Positions 1-6,792 of a stretch of DNA of 64,000 bases are shown here, piece by piece. Source of the stretch: Acetobacter sp. (GTDB lineage: Bacteria; Pseudomonadota; Alphaproteobacteria; Acetobacterales; Acetobacteraceae); assembly GCF_022483985.1 (NCBI RefSeq), contig NZ_JAKVME010000002.1:372001-436000 (forward strand), read 5' to 3'. Within the stretch, counting starts at the first letter, position 1; every line of letters begins with the position of its first letter. Made by a program: the position numbers and the translations under genes. A model generated the notes under the pieces. It did not search any database. It had not been told where the DNA came from and was given only the letters and a program-made list of their open reading frames with translations.

Positions 1-2
1 GT

Positions 3-167
3 GATTTTGAGACCATTGAGGAATCTGATTCACCTCTGCATCCGATATACCCGGAGTCAATTTCCCGGATGAGCATCATGGAGGTAGGTGAGCCGTTTTC
101 GGCTTCAGCTTCCTACGGTATCAGCACCGGGCCGGATTTGATTTCTGTGGGTGCAAAACAGGTTTGA
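3..167 (+). CDS. 3' end of an unidentified protein (partial)
   Basis: An open frame enters from the left edge and runs 54 codons to a TGA at 165-167. The visible tail is moderately acidic and ends with GPDLISVGAKQV. Codon choice is mixed and the frame is free of stops while the other two forward frames are interrupted, so coding is plausible. I do not recognise the family. Its neighbours are accessory-island genes, so it may be an island or conjugation-related protein, but that is only context. Confidence 0.35.
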   Translation, partial: DFETIEESDSPLHPIYPESISRMSIMEVGEPFSASASYGISTGPDLISVGAKQV

Positions 168-205
168 TAAATTTTCTATAAAGTTGGAAGGTTTTTGAGT
201 TTAAA

Positions 206-952
206 ATGAATGGTAAACAGAAAAAAGAATTGGAGAAAATTTCGTCAGAAATAGAAAGGAAAATTTCTGAGATATCTTCTGATTGCCAGTCTATTGTGAG
301 GGATTTTATCGAATACATCGGTGATGATGTTAAAAAAACATTTTCTGACAATATGAAAAACTGGACAGTATCGTCCGGAAGTATTATGTGGGTTATTTTT
401 ATCTATATACTATATAAATTTATCCCTCAATTATTTGGTTTTAGTTATAAAACTGTTAATGATGTAAATGGTTCTGAGGGCGTATTATTGTTTTTAATAA
501 CTATATGTTCTGCTATGATGCTTTTATCTCAATTTTATGTATTGGTTAGTAAGGCGGTTCCTTATTCTATAGGATGTGTTGTTGATCCAATTTTGAATGA
601 AATAGAAAATATAAAAAAATATAAAATAAATGATGATGACGCAAAAATACTAATTGATAGTTGTGTGAAAAAGCAAAGAATATTTATTATAATGTCTTAT
701 GAGAAAACATTGAACTCTATGTTTTCGAAAAAGGAAAATATTCTACTTTTCGATTTTGTGGTTTTAGCTGTCATCATGATTTCTATGGCTGCTTTTGTAT
801 CAAAAAGAGAAATGATATCGGCCTGTTATCCTAAAACTATGGATGAATTGATCCTTGATCCCACAGGAGAAAAATGTTCAAATGAAATTAAAGCATGGAA
901 ATTAAGAAAAACTCCTGAAAAAATCAAAAAGAATGCCGACAAAAAATCTTAA
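206..952 (+). CDS. AT-rich orphan membrane protein
   Basis: A 248-residue protein of unknown function. The N-terminal 50 residues are charged and probably coiled coil. Three hydrophobic segments follow, at about residues 58-80, 91-118 and 176-198, so an inner-membrane protein with a cytoplasmic helical head is likely. The C-terminal 40 residues are lysine-rich and hydrophilic. The gene is strikingly AT-rich, with many AAA, ATA and TTT codons, unlike the GC-rich chromosome to the right. This points to recent acquisition from a low-GC donor. No strong ribosome binding site is visible; a GGAAGG lies about 15 bases upstream. It sits between an unknown partial gene and a serine resolvase. A role in exclusion, immunity or defence would be speculation. 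Confidence 0.6.
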   Translation: MNGKQKKELEKISSEIERKISEISSDCQSIVRDFIEYIGDDVKKTFSDNMKNWTVSSGSIMWVIFIYILYKFIPQLFGFSYKTVNDVNGSEGVLLFLITICSAMMLLSQFYVLVSKAVPYSIGCVVDPILNEIENIKKYKINDDDAKILIDSCVKKQRIFIIMSYEKTLNSMFSKKENILLFDFVVLAVIMISMAAFVSKREMISACYPKTMDELILDPTGEKCSNEIKAWKLRKTPEKIKKNADKKS

Positions 953-1068
953 TCGCCGGTTCTGTTGTTCTGTCCCAAAATCACCTGGTTTTGTTACACT
1001 GTTCCTGAGACCACCAACCAACACGGATGGAATGCATTCAATGCACCAGAAACAGGACAAAAATCACC

Positions 1069-1641
1069 ATGGAACGCTATGGATATATGAGGGTCAGCAC
1101 ATCGAAACAGACCACTGACAGCCAGTTCACCGACCTCACCAAGGATGGCGTTGTGCCGGACCACATCGTCGCGGAAACCCTGTCCGGTTCCCTGCCATGG
1201 AGGTCACGTCCTCGGCTTCGGAAACTGATCAGACGACTGAAACCGGGTGACTCTTTGACCGTCGCAAAAATAGACCGGCTGGGTCGCAATGCCATTGATG
1301 TCCTGACACTGGTGGAGACCCTGAAAAAACGAGACATTTCCGTCAGAATACTGAATCTCGGTATAGATACCTCCGGTGCAGGCGGGAAGCTGTTTCTGTT
1401 GCTTCTGGCCGGGTTCTCGGAGTTCGAACGCAATATTATTCATGAACGGATTATGTCCGGTCTGGAAACCGGAAGAGCCAAAGGCAAACGCCTTGGCAGA
1501 AAACCCATCCTGTCCCCGGAAGAAGTCTCTCACATCCACCGTCTGAGGGATCAGGGGCTGTCCATCAGAGCTATCAGTGACACCGTTCAGGTATCAAAGA
1601 TGACTGTCTGGAGAGCACTCAGGACACCCACAGCGGTCTAA
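1069..1641 (+). CDS. serine recombinase / resolvase (first copy)
   Basis: A 190-residue small serine recombinase of the resolvase/invertase family. It begins MERYGYMRVSTSKQT, the usual N-terminal strand with the catalytic serine in RVST. The IDRLGRN segment and the FSEFERNIIHERI long-helix region of the catalytic domain follow. The last 45 residues form a helix-turn-helix of the Hin type (LSIRAISDTVQVSKMTVWRAL). An upstream in-frame ATG at 1027 exists, but the family normally starts where MERYGY does, and an AGGAC lies shortly before 1069. Such enzymes resolve plasmid dimers or transposon cointegrates. This is one of two resolvases in the island; they are clearly different sequences. Confidence 0.9.
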   Translation: MERYGYMRVSTSKQTTDSQFTDLTKDGVVPDHIVAETLSGSLPWRSRPRLRKLIRRLKPGDSLTVAKIDRLGRNAIDVLTLVETLKKRDISVRILNLGIDTSGAGGKLFLLLLAGFSEFERNIIHERIMSGLETGRAKGKRLGRKPILSPEEVSHIHRLRDQGLSIRAISDTVQVSKMTVWRALRTPTAV

Positions 1642-1807
1642 CTATGTTCAGCATCATATATTCATATTATGCATTAAACACATATTCCGGAATCAGGTGA
1701 TTCAGAGATAACGTCCGGGGAACATATCTTATTTCCGGGGACTCTGTTCATCATGACCGCCAGTATAAGAGCCTGTTTTTGGCTTTCTTCCGTGATTCTA
1801 TAGTCAA

Positions 1808-2485
1808 ATGGACATCACGATTTTTGGAAAACCGTTCTGGATATACGGAATCGAAGGAACGGTTTACGGATTACGAAAATGGACTTCCACATCCGTCGAG
1901 ACCACCGGAACAGCCACGACCTATGAAATTGCTCCGGGCGTTTACCGAACGGATGGCCCCAAAGCCACGAGCACCATTAACCAGTACCAGGAGTGCTGGA
2001 TCAGGTCGCCCGGTGGTCGGGAAAAACAGCTTCAGGGCGTCTATCCGGTAGCGGATACGCAGACTGTCCGGGTTGTGTGGGGAGCCCCGAAAGGTGTGAG
2101 CGCTGGTCCTGATCTTGTTGTTCAGAACGTCGGTACTGGTGCGGGTTGGACCGTGAACGGTAGCCTACCGTTTGCTGTCACTGGCCATGGTGTATGGCGT
2201 CTGACGCGCCAATATATCGTGGCGATTCTAATTCTTATCGCCGTGATCGATGCGTTCTGGTGGATGATTGGTCTTCCGCAAAGACGCGCTGTGTTCGTCG
2301 GCCAGCCTGATGTTCCGGAGTATCAGGTTCTGTTCGTTGGGGCTTTCGGTATAGCCCTTCTTCTGGGACTTGCAGGCTTCATTCATCGCAACAGACTGAT
2401 GAACAGCAATCACCGGAAAGCCATGGCCATTATCCTGAAGGCTATTTCAGATAACCCTGACTTCCGGACAAGTCTTCAGAAATGA
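1808..2485 (+). CDS. unknown two-pass membrane protein
   Basis: A 225-residue protein I do not recognise. A hydrophilic region of about 130 residues (beta-rich, with two tryptophan-containing GIEGTVYGLRKWTS-like stretches) is followed by two hydrophobic segments near residues 134-155 and 173-192. A basic tail comes last. No clear Shine-Dalgarno precedes the ATG, so the true start is uncertain. Its stop overlaps the start of the next gene in an ATGA, and a third envelope gene follows, so the three are probably co-transcribed as a cell-envelope cassette carried by the mobile island. Confidence 0.6.
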   Translation: MDITIFGKPFWIYGIEGTVYGLRKWTSTSVETTGTATTYEIAPGVYRTDGPKATSTINQYQECWIRSPGGREKQLQGVYPVADTQTVRVVWGAPKGVSAGPDLVVQNVGTGAGWTVNGSLPFAVTGHGVWRLTRQYIVAILILIAVIDAFWWMIGLPQRRAVFVGQPDVPEYQVLFVGAFGIALLLGLAGFIHRNRLMNSNHRKAMAIILKAISDNPDFRTSLQK

Positions 2486-2979
2486 AAAAGTCCCTTAAAA
2501 TCCTGTCTGTTTTCGCAGGAATTCTATCCTGTGGAACAGCAATGGCTGACGACATCCACAAGGCACAGACGCGTTTTGGTCTGGTGGATGGCCCTGACAA
2601 TATCCTGAAAATCAATGGCCGTCTGACGACACCCGAGATTGACGGCAATAACAGTCTGTTTGTCGAGAAAATCACCCGGACAGAGGACGCTGACTACCTG
2701 TTGCTGACGAATGGAGGCGGAACAGCCTGTCCAGCCCTGTTCTCCATTGTGAAAGTCACAGCATCATCCGCGACCCCTGTTTCGTTCTTCGGAAACTGTG
2801 CTGATGAACCCAAAAGAACAGTCGCGCCCGGAAAAAGCATCACACTATCATTTCCGGCGTTCCGTCCCCTGAAATTCAAGGGGGCACCGGCTACCACTTA
2901 TGTCTACGACATTCCGACCGGTCATCTGACGCGGGATGGAAAATCTGTTTCGACTGCCTGCAATGGGAAGTGTCAGTGA
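2482..2979 (+). CDS. unknown secreted (periplasmic) protein
   Basis: A 165-residue protein with a textbook signal peptide: MKK start, hydrophobic core, and AMA before DDIHKAQ, giving cleavage near residue 22. The mature part contains four cysteines (about residues 83, 104, 160 and 164) that could form disulfides. No family was recognised. The start overlaps the upstream stop by four bases, indicating translational coupling. It belongs to the envelope cassette at 1808-3397. Confidence 0.65.
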   Translation: MKKSLKILSVFAGILSCGTAMADDIHKAQTRFGLVDGPDNILKINGRLTTPEIDGNNSLFVEKITRTEDADYLLLTNGGGTACPALFSIVKVTASSATPVSFFGNCADEPKRTVAPGKSITLSFPAFRPLKFKGAPATTYVYDIPTGHLTRDGKSVSTACNGKCQ

Positions 2980-3004
2980 CACCTTCCACAACCTGGATAT
3001 CCCG

Positions 3005-3397
3005 ATGAAAAATATCAGAACTGTGATCGCATTGACGATGCTTGCGAGTGTGTCTGCCTGTGCTTCCGGTGGCAATGCGTCCATCAGGAACACAACGATC
3101 ACCGAGGTTGATCAAAACATTCATGATGGTGTCACGACTTCCGCTCAGGTGCGTCAGATTTATGGTGAACCATCGGAGACGACCTACGAAAATGGCCATG
3201 AGGTCTGGACATACAGCTTCTCGTCCGACAGGTCAGATGGTCTCTCCATCGCTCAGAATGTGGTTGGACTTGGTGTTCTGGGAACGAAATCAAACAGCAG
3301 GACCAAGGCTCTTTCCATCACGTTCCGCAATGGTGTCGTGCTGAAGCACAGCTTCTCCACTGCGAATAGCAGTATCGGTAGTGGATTGAGGCAATAA
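3005..3397 (+). CDS. small lipoprotein with a BamE/SmpA-like layout
   Basis: A 130-residue lipoprotein. The ATG at 3005 gives MKNIRT, a hydrophobic stretch and the lipobox VSAC with the lipidated cysteine at residue 19. The open frame extends to 2936, but only the 3005 start yields a proper signal sequence. The mature segment (VTTSAQVRQIYGEPSETTYENG followed by a W-x-Y strand) resembles the SmpA/BamE fold: a helix ending in GxP and then a two-stranded sheet. That resemblance is inferred from pattern, not alignment. It closes the envelope cassette of the island. Confidence 0.65.
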   Translation: MKNIRTVIALTMLASVSACASGGNASIRNTTITEVDQNIHDGVTTSAQVRQIYGEPSETTYENGHEVWTYSFSSDRSDGLSIAQNVVGLGVLGTKSNSRTKALSITFRNGVVLKHSFSTANSSIGSGLRQ

Positions 3398-3433
3398 GAT
3401 TATGAGCGGAACCATGCAGGCGAAACCGGAAGG

Positions 3434-3799
3434 TTAATCCTGATTTACGGGTTTCTCTCTCCCGCCTCTCTTTACATCCCGTCCAACCCTGTTGAGCAAT
3501 GCCACAGCATTTTTTGACAGGGAAACCGGGATTTCAACCCCGGCACCTGCCAGTGTAGCAATCATACCCACGAATTCATTGGCGTCCTGCATGCATACCG
3601 GGGCCTTCCCTACAATAGTCAGAGACCGAGCACCGTTCCGGTCGGACTTGATCTTCTCCCGAATGGCCTGCTCAATATACTGACCCACAGGAATACCGGC
3701 CTTTTTCGCCTGGGTTGATACAGCTTGCCGGATGTCTGGGGAAACGCCTCTGATGCTCCACGAACCTTTTTCTGTATTAATATCCTCTACCATTGCCAT
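3434..3799 (-). CDS. ribbon-helix-helix-like DNA-binding protein
   Basis: A 121-residue protein whose first half (WSIRGVSPDIRQAVSTQA, then GIPVGQYIEQAIREKI) has the strand-helix-helix pattern of Arc/ParG/CopG-type regulators common on plasmids. The second half, with a short helix-rich region, is unassigned. Three copies of an ATGTMTGACA-type motif lie directly upstream between 3813 and 3866, the right place for autoregulation or a partition site. No ParA-type ATPase is visible nearby. Function as plasmid regulator or stability factor is inferred. Confidence 0.65.
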   Translation of the reverse strand: MAMVEDINTEKGSWSIRGVSPDIRQAVSTQAKKAGIPVGQYIEQAIREKIKSDRNGARSLTIVGKAPVCMQDANEFVGMIATLAGAGVEIPVSLSKNAVALLNRVGRDVKRGGREKPVNQD

Positions 3800-3812
3800 A
3801 CATTCTCCGCAC

Positions 3813-3866
3813 TATGTATGACATTATAGCTGAAATGTCTGACATCTTTCCGAAAGCGTCAGACAT
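3813..3866. promoter_or_regulatory. triple ATGTMTGACA repeat upstream of the RHH gene
   Basis: Three related sites occur within 54 bases: ATGTATGACAT near 3814-3824, ATGTCTGACAT at 3835-3845, and the inverted form CGTCAGACAT at 3857-3866. Related copies reappear upstream of the next gene at 4215-4223 (inverted), 4273-4282, 4296-4303, 4339-4347 and as a palindrome at 4362-4378. Placement immediately upstream of the RHH gene suggests operator sites, or iterons of a former replicon. Confidence 0.5.
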
Positions 3867-3890
3867 GGCAATTTTGTTTCGAAAATGGCT

Positions 3891-4184
3891 TCACGGCACC
3901 ACCGTCCAGCTTTCCGTTTCTTTTGGTGCAGATATTGACTTGTGCAAGGCTATGGCACGGAAGCCATAGGTGGAGTTCCTGATTTCATTCTGGATTTCAG
4001 CAAGCCTGTTCGTCACATCATCAGACAGATTAAGCGTGTCTATTTTCTCAATGATACCTCCCAGTTCAGAAAGCGCAGAAACAGCGTCAGTCCAGTCACG
4101 CTGTTGTTTTTGTGTCTTGCGTTGCTGGCGTTCCTGGTTAGTCATGGCTCTGGAATGAATAGGTGGACGACCTCTTTTTCTCAT
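3891..4184 (-). CDS. small basic AT-hook-like plasmid protein
   Basis: A 97-residue hydrophilic protein starting MRKRGRPPIHSRAMTNQERQQR. KRGRPP is an AT-hook-like minor-groove motif, and the RAMTNQERQ segment resembles short proteins often found on alphaproteobacterial mobilizable plasmids. The rest is probably helical. The open frame continues upstream to 4250, but the ATG at 4184 has an AAGGA about 10 bases before it and fits the protein better. The gene lies in tandem with the RHH gene and downstream of the repeat cluster, so a role in plasmid control or relaxosome/partition function is possible but unproven. Confidence 0.6.
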   Translation of the reverse strand: MRKRGRPPIHSRAMTNQERQQRKTQKQQRDWTDAVSALSELGGIIEKIDTLNLSDDVTNRLAEIQNEIRNSTYGFRAIALHKSISAPKETESWTVVP

Positions 4185-4361
4185 AATAATAAAATCCTTC
4201 AATGCATATAATATATCATACATTTCGTGTTTAACGAAAATAAAAAACACTATGTATTACAGATAATCTGAAATGTATGACAATTTACCGGAAATATCAG
4301 ACAGAACACGGAATCCTGTACAACAGAAATGCAAAAACCGTCAGACACAGACAGGTATTGC

Positions 4362-4378
4362 GTCATACAGCGTATGAC
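4362..4378. repeat. GTCATAC-AGC-GTATGAC palindrome
   Basis: A perfect 7-bp inverted repeat with a 3-base spacer, built from two half sites of the same TGTMTGAC motif as the repeats at 3813-3866. It is the most symmetric copy of the set and a good candidate for the primary operator. Confidence 0.5.
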
Positions 4379-4383
4379 ATAGA

Positions 4384-4765
4384 ATTTCGTGACTAACGAT
4401 ATTCTGTATTTTCGTGTTACACAAAAATCTGGAATTATGTGTCACACGAAATTCGATTTCTATTTGTATTATGCAAACATAAAAATATGGATTGCGCGCA
4501 ACAGTGTTGTTTCTGCATGAAAAATGCGCCGGATAACCATGGCGAATATCATTGGATGACTTTACGAAAATAGCAGAAAACAGCTACTTTCATCGTGTCT
4601 CTCTGATTATAATTTTTCGAGAACAGGAAAAGTCTGTGCGGAAATGTGTGACATATCGGCACAAATGCGCCAAAAGCTGTGTATATACATACAGATTTTT
4701 GTGAGACGCGAAATTGCGAAATTATGTGTCACACAATATTCTGCTTTTCGTGTCTCACGAAATTC
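4384..4765. repeat. cluster of TTTCGTG-n3-CACGAAA imperfect palindromes
   Basis: At least six related sites occur in an AT-rich, gene-free stretch: ATTTCGTGACTAACGA at 4384, TTTTCGTGTTACACAAAA at 4409, ATTATGTGTCACACGAAATT around 4434-4453, TTTTTGTGAGACGCGAAATT at 4696-4715, ATTATGTGTCACACAATATT at 4721-4740, and the near-perfect TTTCGTGTCTCACGAAA at 4746-4762. A further copy lies at 5478-5497. The stretch carries no gene. Clustered palindromic iterons of this kind are typical of plasmid origins or regulator arrays. Confidence 0.5.
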
Positions 4766-5320
4766 TCAGGCGTAATTTTGCTCAGAATTATGATTCAGAA
4801 TGCAGTAGACATGGGTTTTTGAAATACCTGTCTGTCGCATGATTTCAGCGACACCACGCCCCTGTGCCTTCAGGACTTTCACGCGGTCATGATCCAGCAT
4901 CTGTTTTCGACCTTTATAGACACCTTTTGCTTTAGCAATTCCTTCGAGCTGACGTTCCCGCCGGAGTTCATTTTCGAATTGAGCAAACACCCCAAGCATA
5001 TTCAGGAAAGCTTTGCCAATCGCATTGCTGGTGTCGATAGGCTGTTCCGTGCAGATCAGTGAGACATTCTTCTGTTCCAGCGTTCGCATGATGTCCTGAA
5101 GGTCACTGATTGACCTCGCCAGCCGGTCAATTCTGGTGACAACAAGGGAATCACCGGGGCGAAGAAACTGAAGCAGGATATCGAGTTCATTTCTGCCGGT
5201 GCGTGATGACCCGGAGACTTTTTCTCCTCTGATGATTTCACATCCTGCTTTCCGGAGTGTTTCTTCCTGGAGTTCCAGGGACTGGTCAGTCGTGCTTACT
5301 CGCGCGTATCCATATCGCAT
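4766..5320 (-). CDS. serine resolvase (second copy)
   Basis: A 184-residue Tn3/Hin-type serine recombinase starting MRYGYARVSTTDQS, with catalytic Ser9. IDRLARSISDLQ and FAQFENELRRERQ mark the catalytic core. A C-terminal helix-turn-helix follows (GRGVAEIMRQTGISKTHVYCIL). Length and architecture are complete for the family. Directly upstream, at 5327-5396, lie nested inverted repeats that could be its res/crossover site. It may resolve multimers of the plasmid ancestor of this island. Confidence 0.92.
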   Translation of the reverse strand: MRYGYARVSTTDQSLELQEETLRKAGCEIIRGEKVSGSSRTGRNELDILLQFLRPGDSLVVTRIDRLARSISDLQDIMRTLEQKNVSLICTEQPIDTSNAIGKAFLNMLGVFAQFENELRRERQLEGIAKAKGVYKGRKQMLDHDRVKVLKAQGRGVAEIMRQTGISKTHVYCILNHNSEQNYA

Positions 5321-5326
5321 CCTTTG

Positions 5327-5396
5327 TGTTCCTTTTGAATCATAGGGACGACGGTTCTCATCGTTCCCTGTGACTGATTATAATTTAAAAGGAACA
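5327..5396. other. candidate resolvase site (res) upstream of the resolvase
   Basis: The leader of the resolvase gene holds two nested inverted repeats. The outer pair is TGTTCCTTTT at 5327-5336 with AAAAGGAACA at 5387-5396 (10 bp, perfect). The inner pair is AGGGACGA at 5344-5351 with TCGTTCCCT at 5361-5369 (imperfect). Resolvase genes commonly sit next to the site they bind, where binding also represses the gene. Confidence 0.4.
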
Positions 5397-5605
5397 CGGA
5401 TTCCGGGAATTGCCCGAAATCATATGGGACTACCGATGAGGACCATGGAAATTGCTCTCCCAGATAGAGGCGAATATTTTTGTGAGTCACGTAAATGAGT
5501 TCGGGAACTGCTTCCCAGACCTACAGAGTCTGAATGCGTGAAATCGTTCTTCTGTCATTCAGCGGAATGGTATTGCCGCGATGGTCAAGGATGATAGACA
5601 GATGC

Positions 5606-5656
5606 AGAAGTTGCCAAACCGCATGAACGCGGACATCGCGCTATTTGGTAACTTCT
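5606..5656. repeat. 13-bp inverted repeat pair in a gene-free stretch
   Basis: AGAAGTTGCCAAA at 5606-5618 faces TTTGGTAACTTCT at 5644-5656 with one mismatch and a 25-base spacer. No gene is supported between the resolvase start at 5320 and the gene ending at 5768. The pair could be a solo element remnant or a strong hairpin. Confidence 0.4.
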
Positions 5657-5714
5657 GAGATCGTGGCTTCAGTCAATTTCCCACTGACATTTCTGGATAA
5701 AAGACCCGGTGAAT

Positions 5715-5756
5715 CTTTGTGACTTCATTCCACGATCATGAAGGGAAGTCACAAAG
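5715..5756 (-). terminator. perfect 12-bp hairpin after the 139-aa gene
   Basis: CTTTGTGACTTC at 5715-5726 is exactly complementary to GAAGTCACAAAG at 5745-5756, with an 18-base loop. It lies 12 bases beyond the stop of the minus-strand gene ending at 5768, the position of a terminator, although no long T run follows. A recombination or protein-binding site is an alternative. Confidence 0.45.
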
Positions 5757-5767
5757 AACGACCTCTT

Positions 5768-6187
5768 TCACTCTGGAGAACCTGCTTTGTGCAGAATGGG
5801 GAACAGCCCATATTGGAGGTGGCGTCCGATTGCCTGCCTTACAGATTCCTCAATACTGGTATCTTCGTCGAATTCAATGCCTGGACCACTACCCAGAGTA
5901 AACGTTTTTCCGGTTACGTCCTGAGCTTTGCTGACAAAAACGTAATCATCGTCAAAGGCAGAATCAGACAGACCTTCAAAGTGATTTTTCTGGCGGTAAA
6001 AATCAATATCCAGTTTTTCGATTCCGCCCGGAATCTGACTGGCTATATCGGGAAAAAGATTTTCCAGATCATTGCGACTGAAATGAAAAGTTCTGCAATG
6101 CTTTGCACTACCAAAGTCTCGAGAATTGCTCTCTGAAACATCTTGGCTCAAAGACATGCTTTTAATTGTGTCGAAAATAACTCCCAT
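5768..6187 (-). CDS. unknown acidic island protein
   Basis: A 139-residue acidic soluble protein that I do not recognise. It has no signal peptide or membrane segment. The ATG has a GAGG about seven bases upstream, and the amino-acid composition is natural. The overlapping forward frame (5738-6136) lacks a good start and has odd composition, so the minus strand was chosen. It is divergent from mobC and shares with it the AT-rich region 6188-6465. Confidence 0.55.
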   Translation of the reverse strand: MGVIFDTIKSMSLSQDVSESNSRDFGSAKHCRTFHFSRNDLENLFPDIASQIPGGIEKLDIDFYRQKNHFEGLSDSAFDDDYVFVSKAQDVTGKTFTLGSGPGIEFDEDTSIEESVRQAIGRHLQYGLFPILHKAGSPE

Positions 6188-6322
6188 TGTGAAACCTCAT
6201 TGCGCCCCTCTTGTGGGGTCTGTCACTCTCATAGCACAGCTCAAATTTTTGTCAAGTAAAAAATGAAATTTATGATGATATTCGTATCATAAGTATAAGT
6301 ATATATGTCACATTGCGACTCT

Positions 6323-6367
6323 GTATATAAGGTAAGTGGTATACTGCATCCTCAGTCCACTTATATA
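6323..6367. other. candidate origin of transfer (oriT) upstream of mobC
   Basis: An interrupted inverted repeat precedes the mobilization genes: GTATATAAGGTAAGTGG at 6323-6339 and CCACTTATATAC at 6356-6367. TATACTG is also directly repeated around 6339 and 6363. Downstream is a second hairpin, GGGGCTTCGCCCC, near 6428-6440. An inverted repeat followed by a nick region just upstream of mobC and the relaxase is the standard place for oriT in mobilizable plasmids. The exact nic site cannot be read from sequence alone. Confidence 0.45.
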
Positions 6368-6465
6368 CTGCCAGGCGTGGCATCCGGCTACACATTGCAT
6401 GTGTTTCCTCCTGTCAAAGCTGGCCAGGGGCTTCGCCCCGTGGACCCCACAGGAGACATGCAACC

Positions 6466-6792
6466 ATGAGAAAGGATACCCGTATTTCAGTCAGATGCAC
6501 CCGTGACCAGCTTGAGCGATGGAACACGGTTGCCAGACAGCACGGGCATCAGACCGCCTCATCATTCTTCCGGGAACTGATGGCATCTGCTGATTTCGTT
6601 ACTCACGAAAAGAAACAGCTACTGGGTGAACTGGATCAGGCCACCGATCAGATTGCCAGATGCGGGAACAATCTGAACCAGATCGCTCATCACCTGAATG
6701 CGGGAGGGCATGAGGACGCCTCTGTCGCTGTCAGTGAATGCCGGTCGCTCCTGAAGGACATGAAGCGGATCGTCAGGGATATCCGGCAATGA
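6466..6792 (+). CDS. mobC: MobC-family relaxosome accessory protein
   Basis: A 108-residue protein. The N-terminal part (TRISVRCTRDQLERWNTVAR) fits a ribbon-helix-helix DNA-binding domain. The helix GNNLNQIAHHLN near residues 67-78 is the hallmark of MobC proteins. MobC binds oriT, opens the strands around nic and helps the relaxase. Its stop codon overlaps the relaxase start in ATGA, so the two are translationally coupled. Confidence 0.88.
   Translation: MRKDTRISVRCTRDQLERWNTVARQHGHQTASSFFRELMASADFVTHEKKQLLGELDQATDQIARCGNNLNQIAHHLNAGGHEDASVAVSECRSLLKDMKRIVRDIRQ

Noticed and set aside
5738-6136. 132-codon plus-strand frame opposite the 139-aa gene
   Set aside because: No ribosome binding site and less natural composition than the minus-strand frame, which has GAGG before its ATG.
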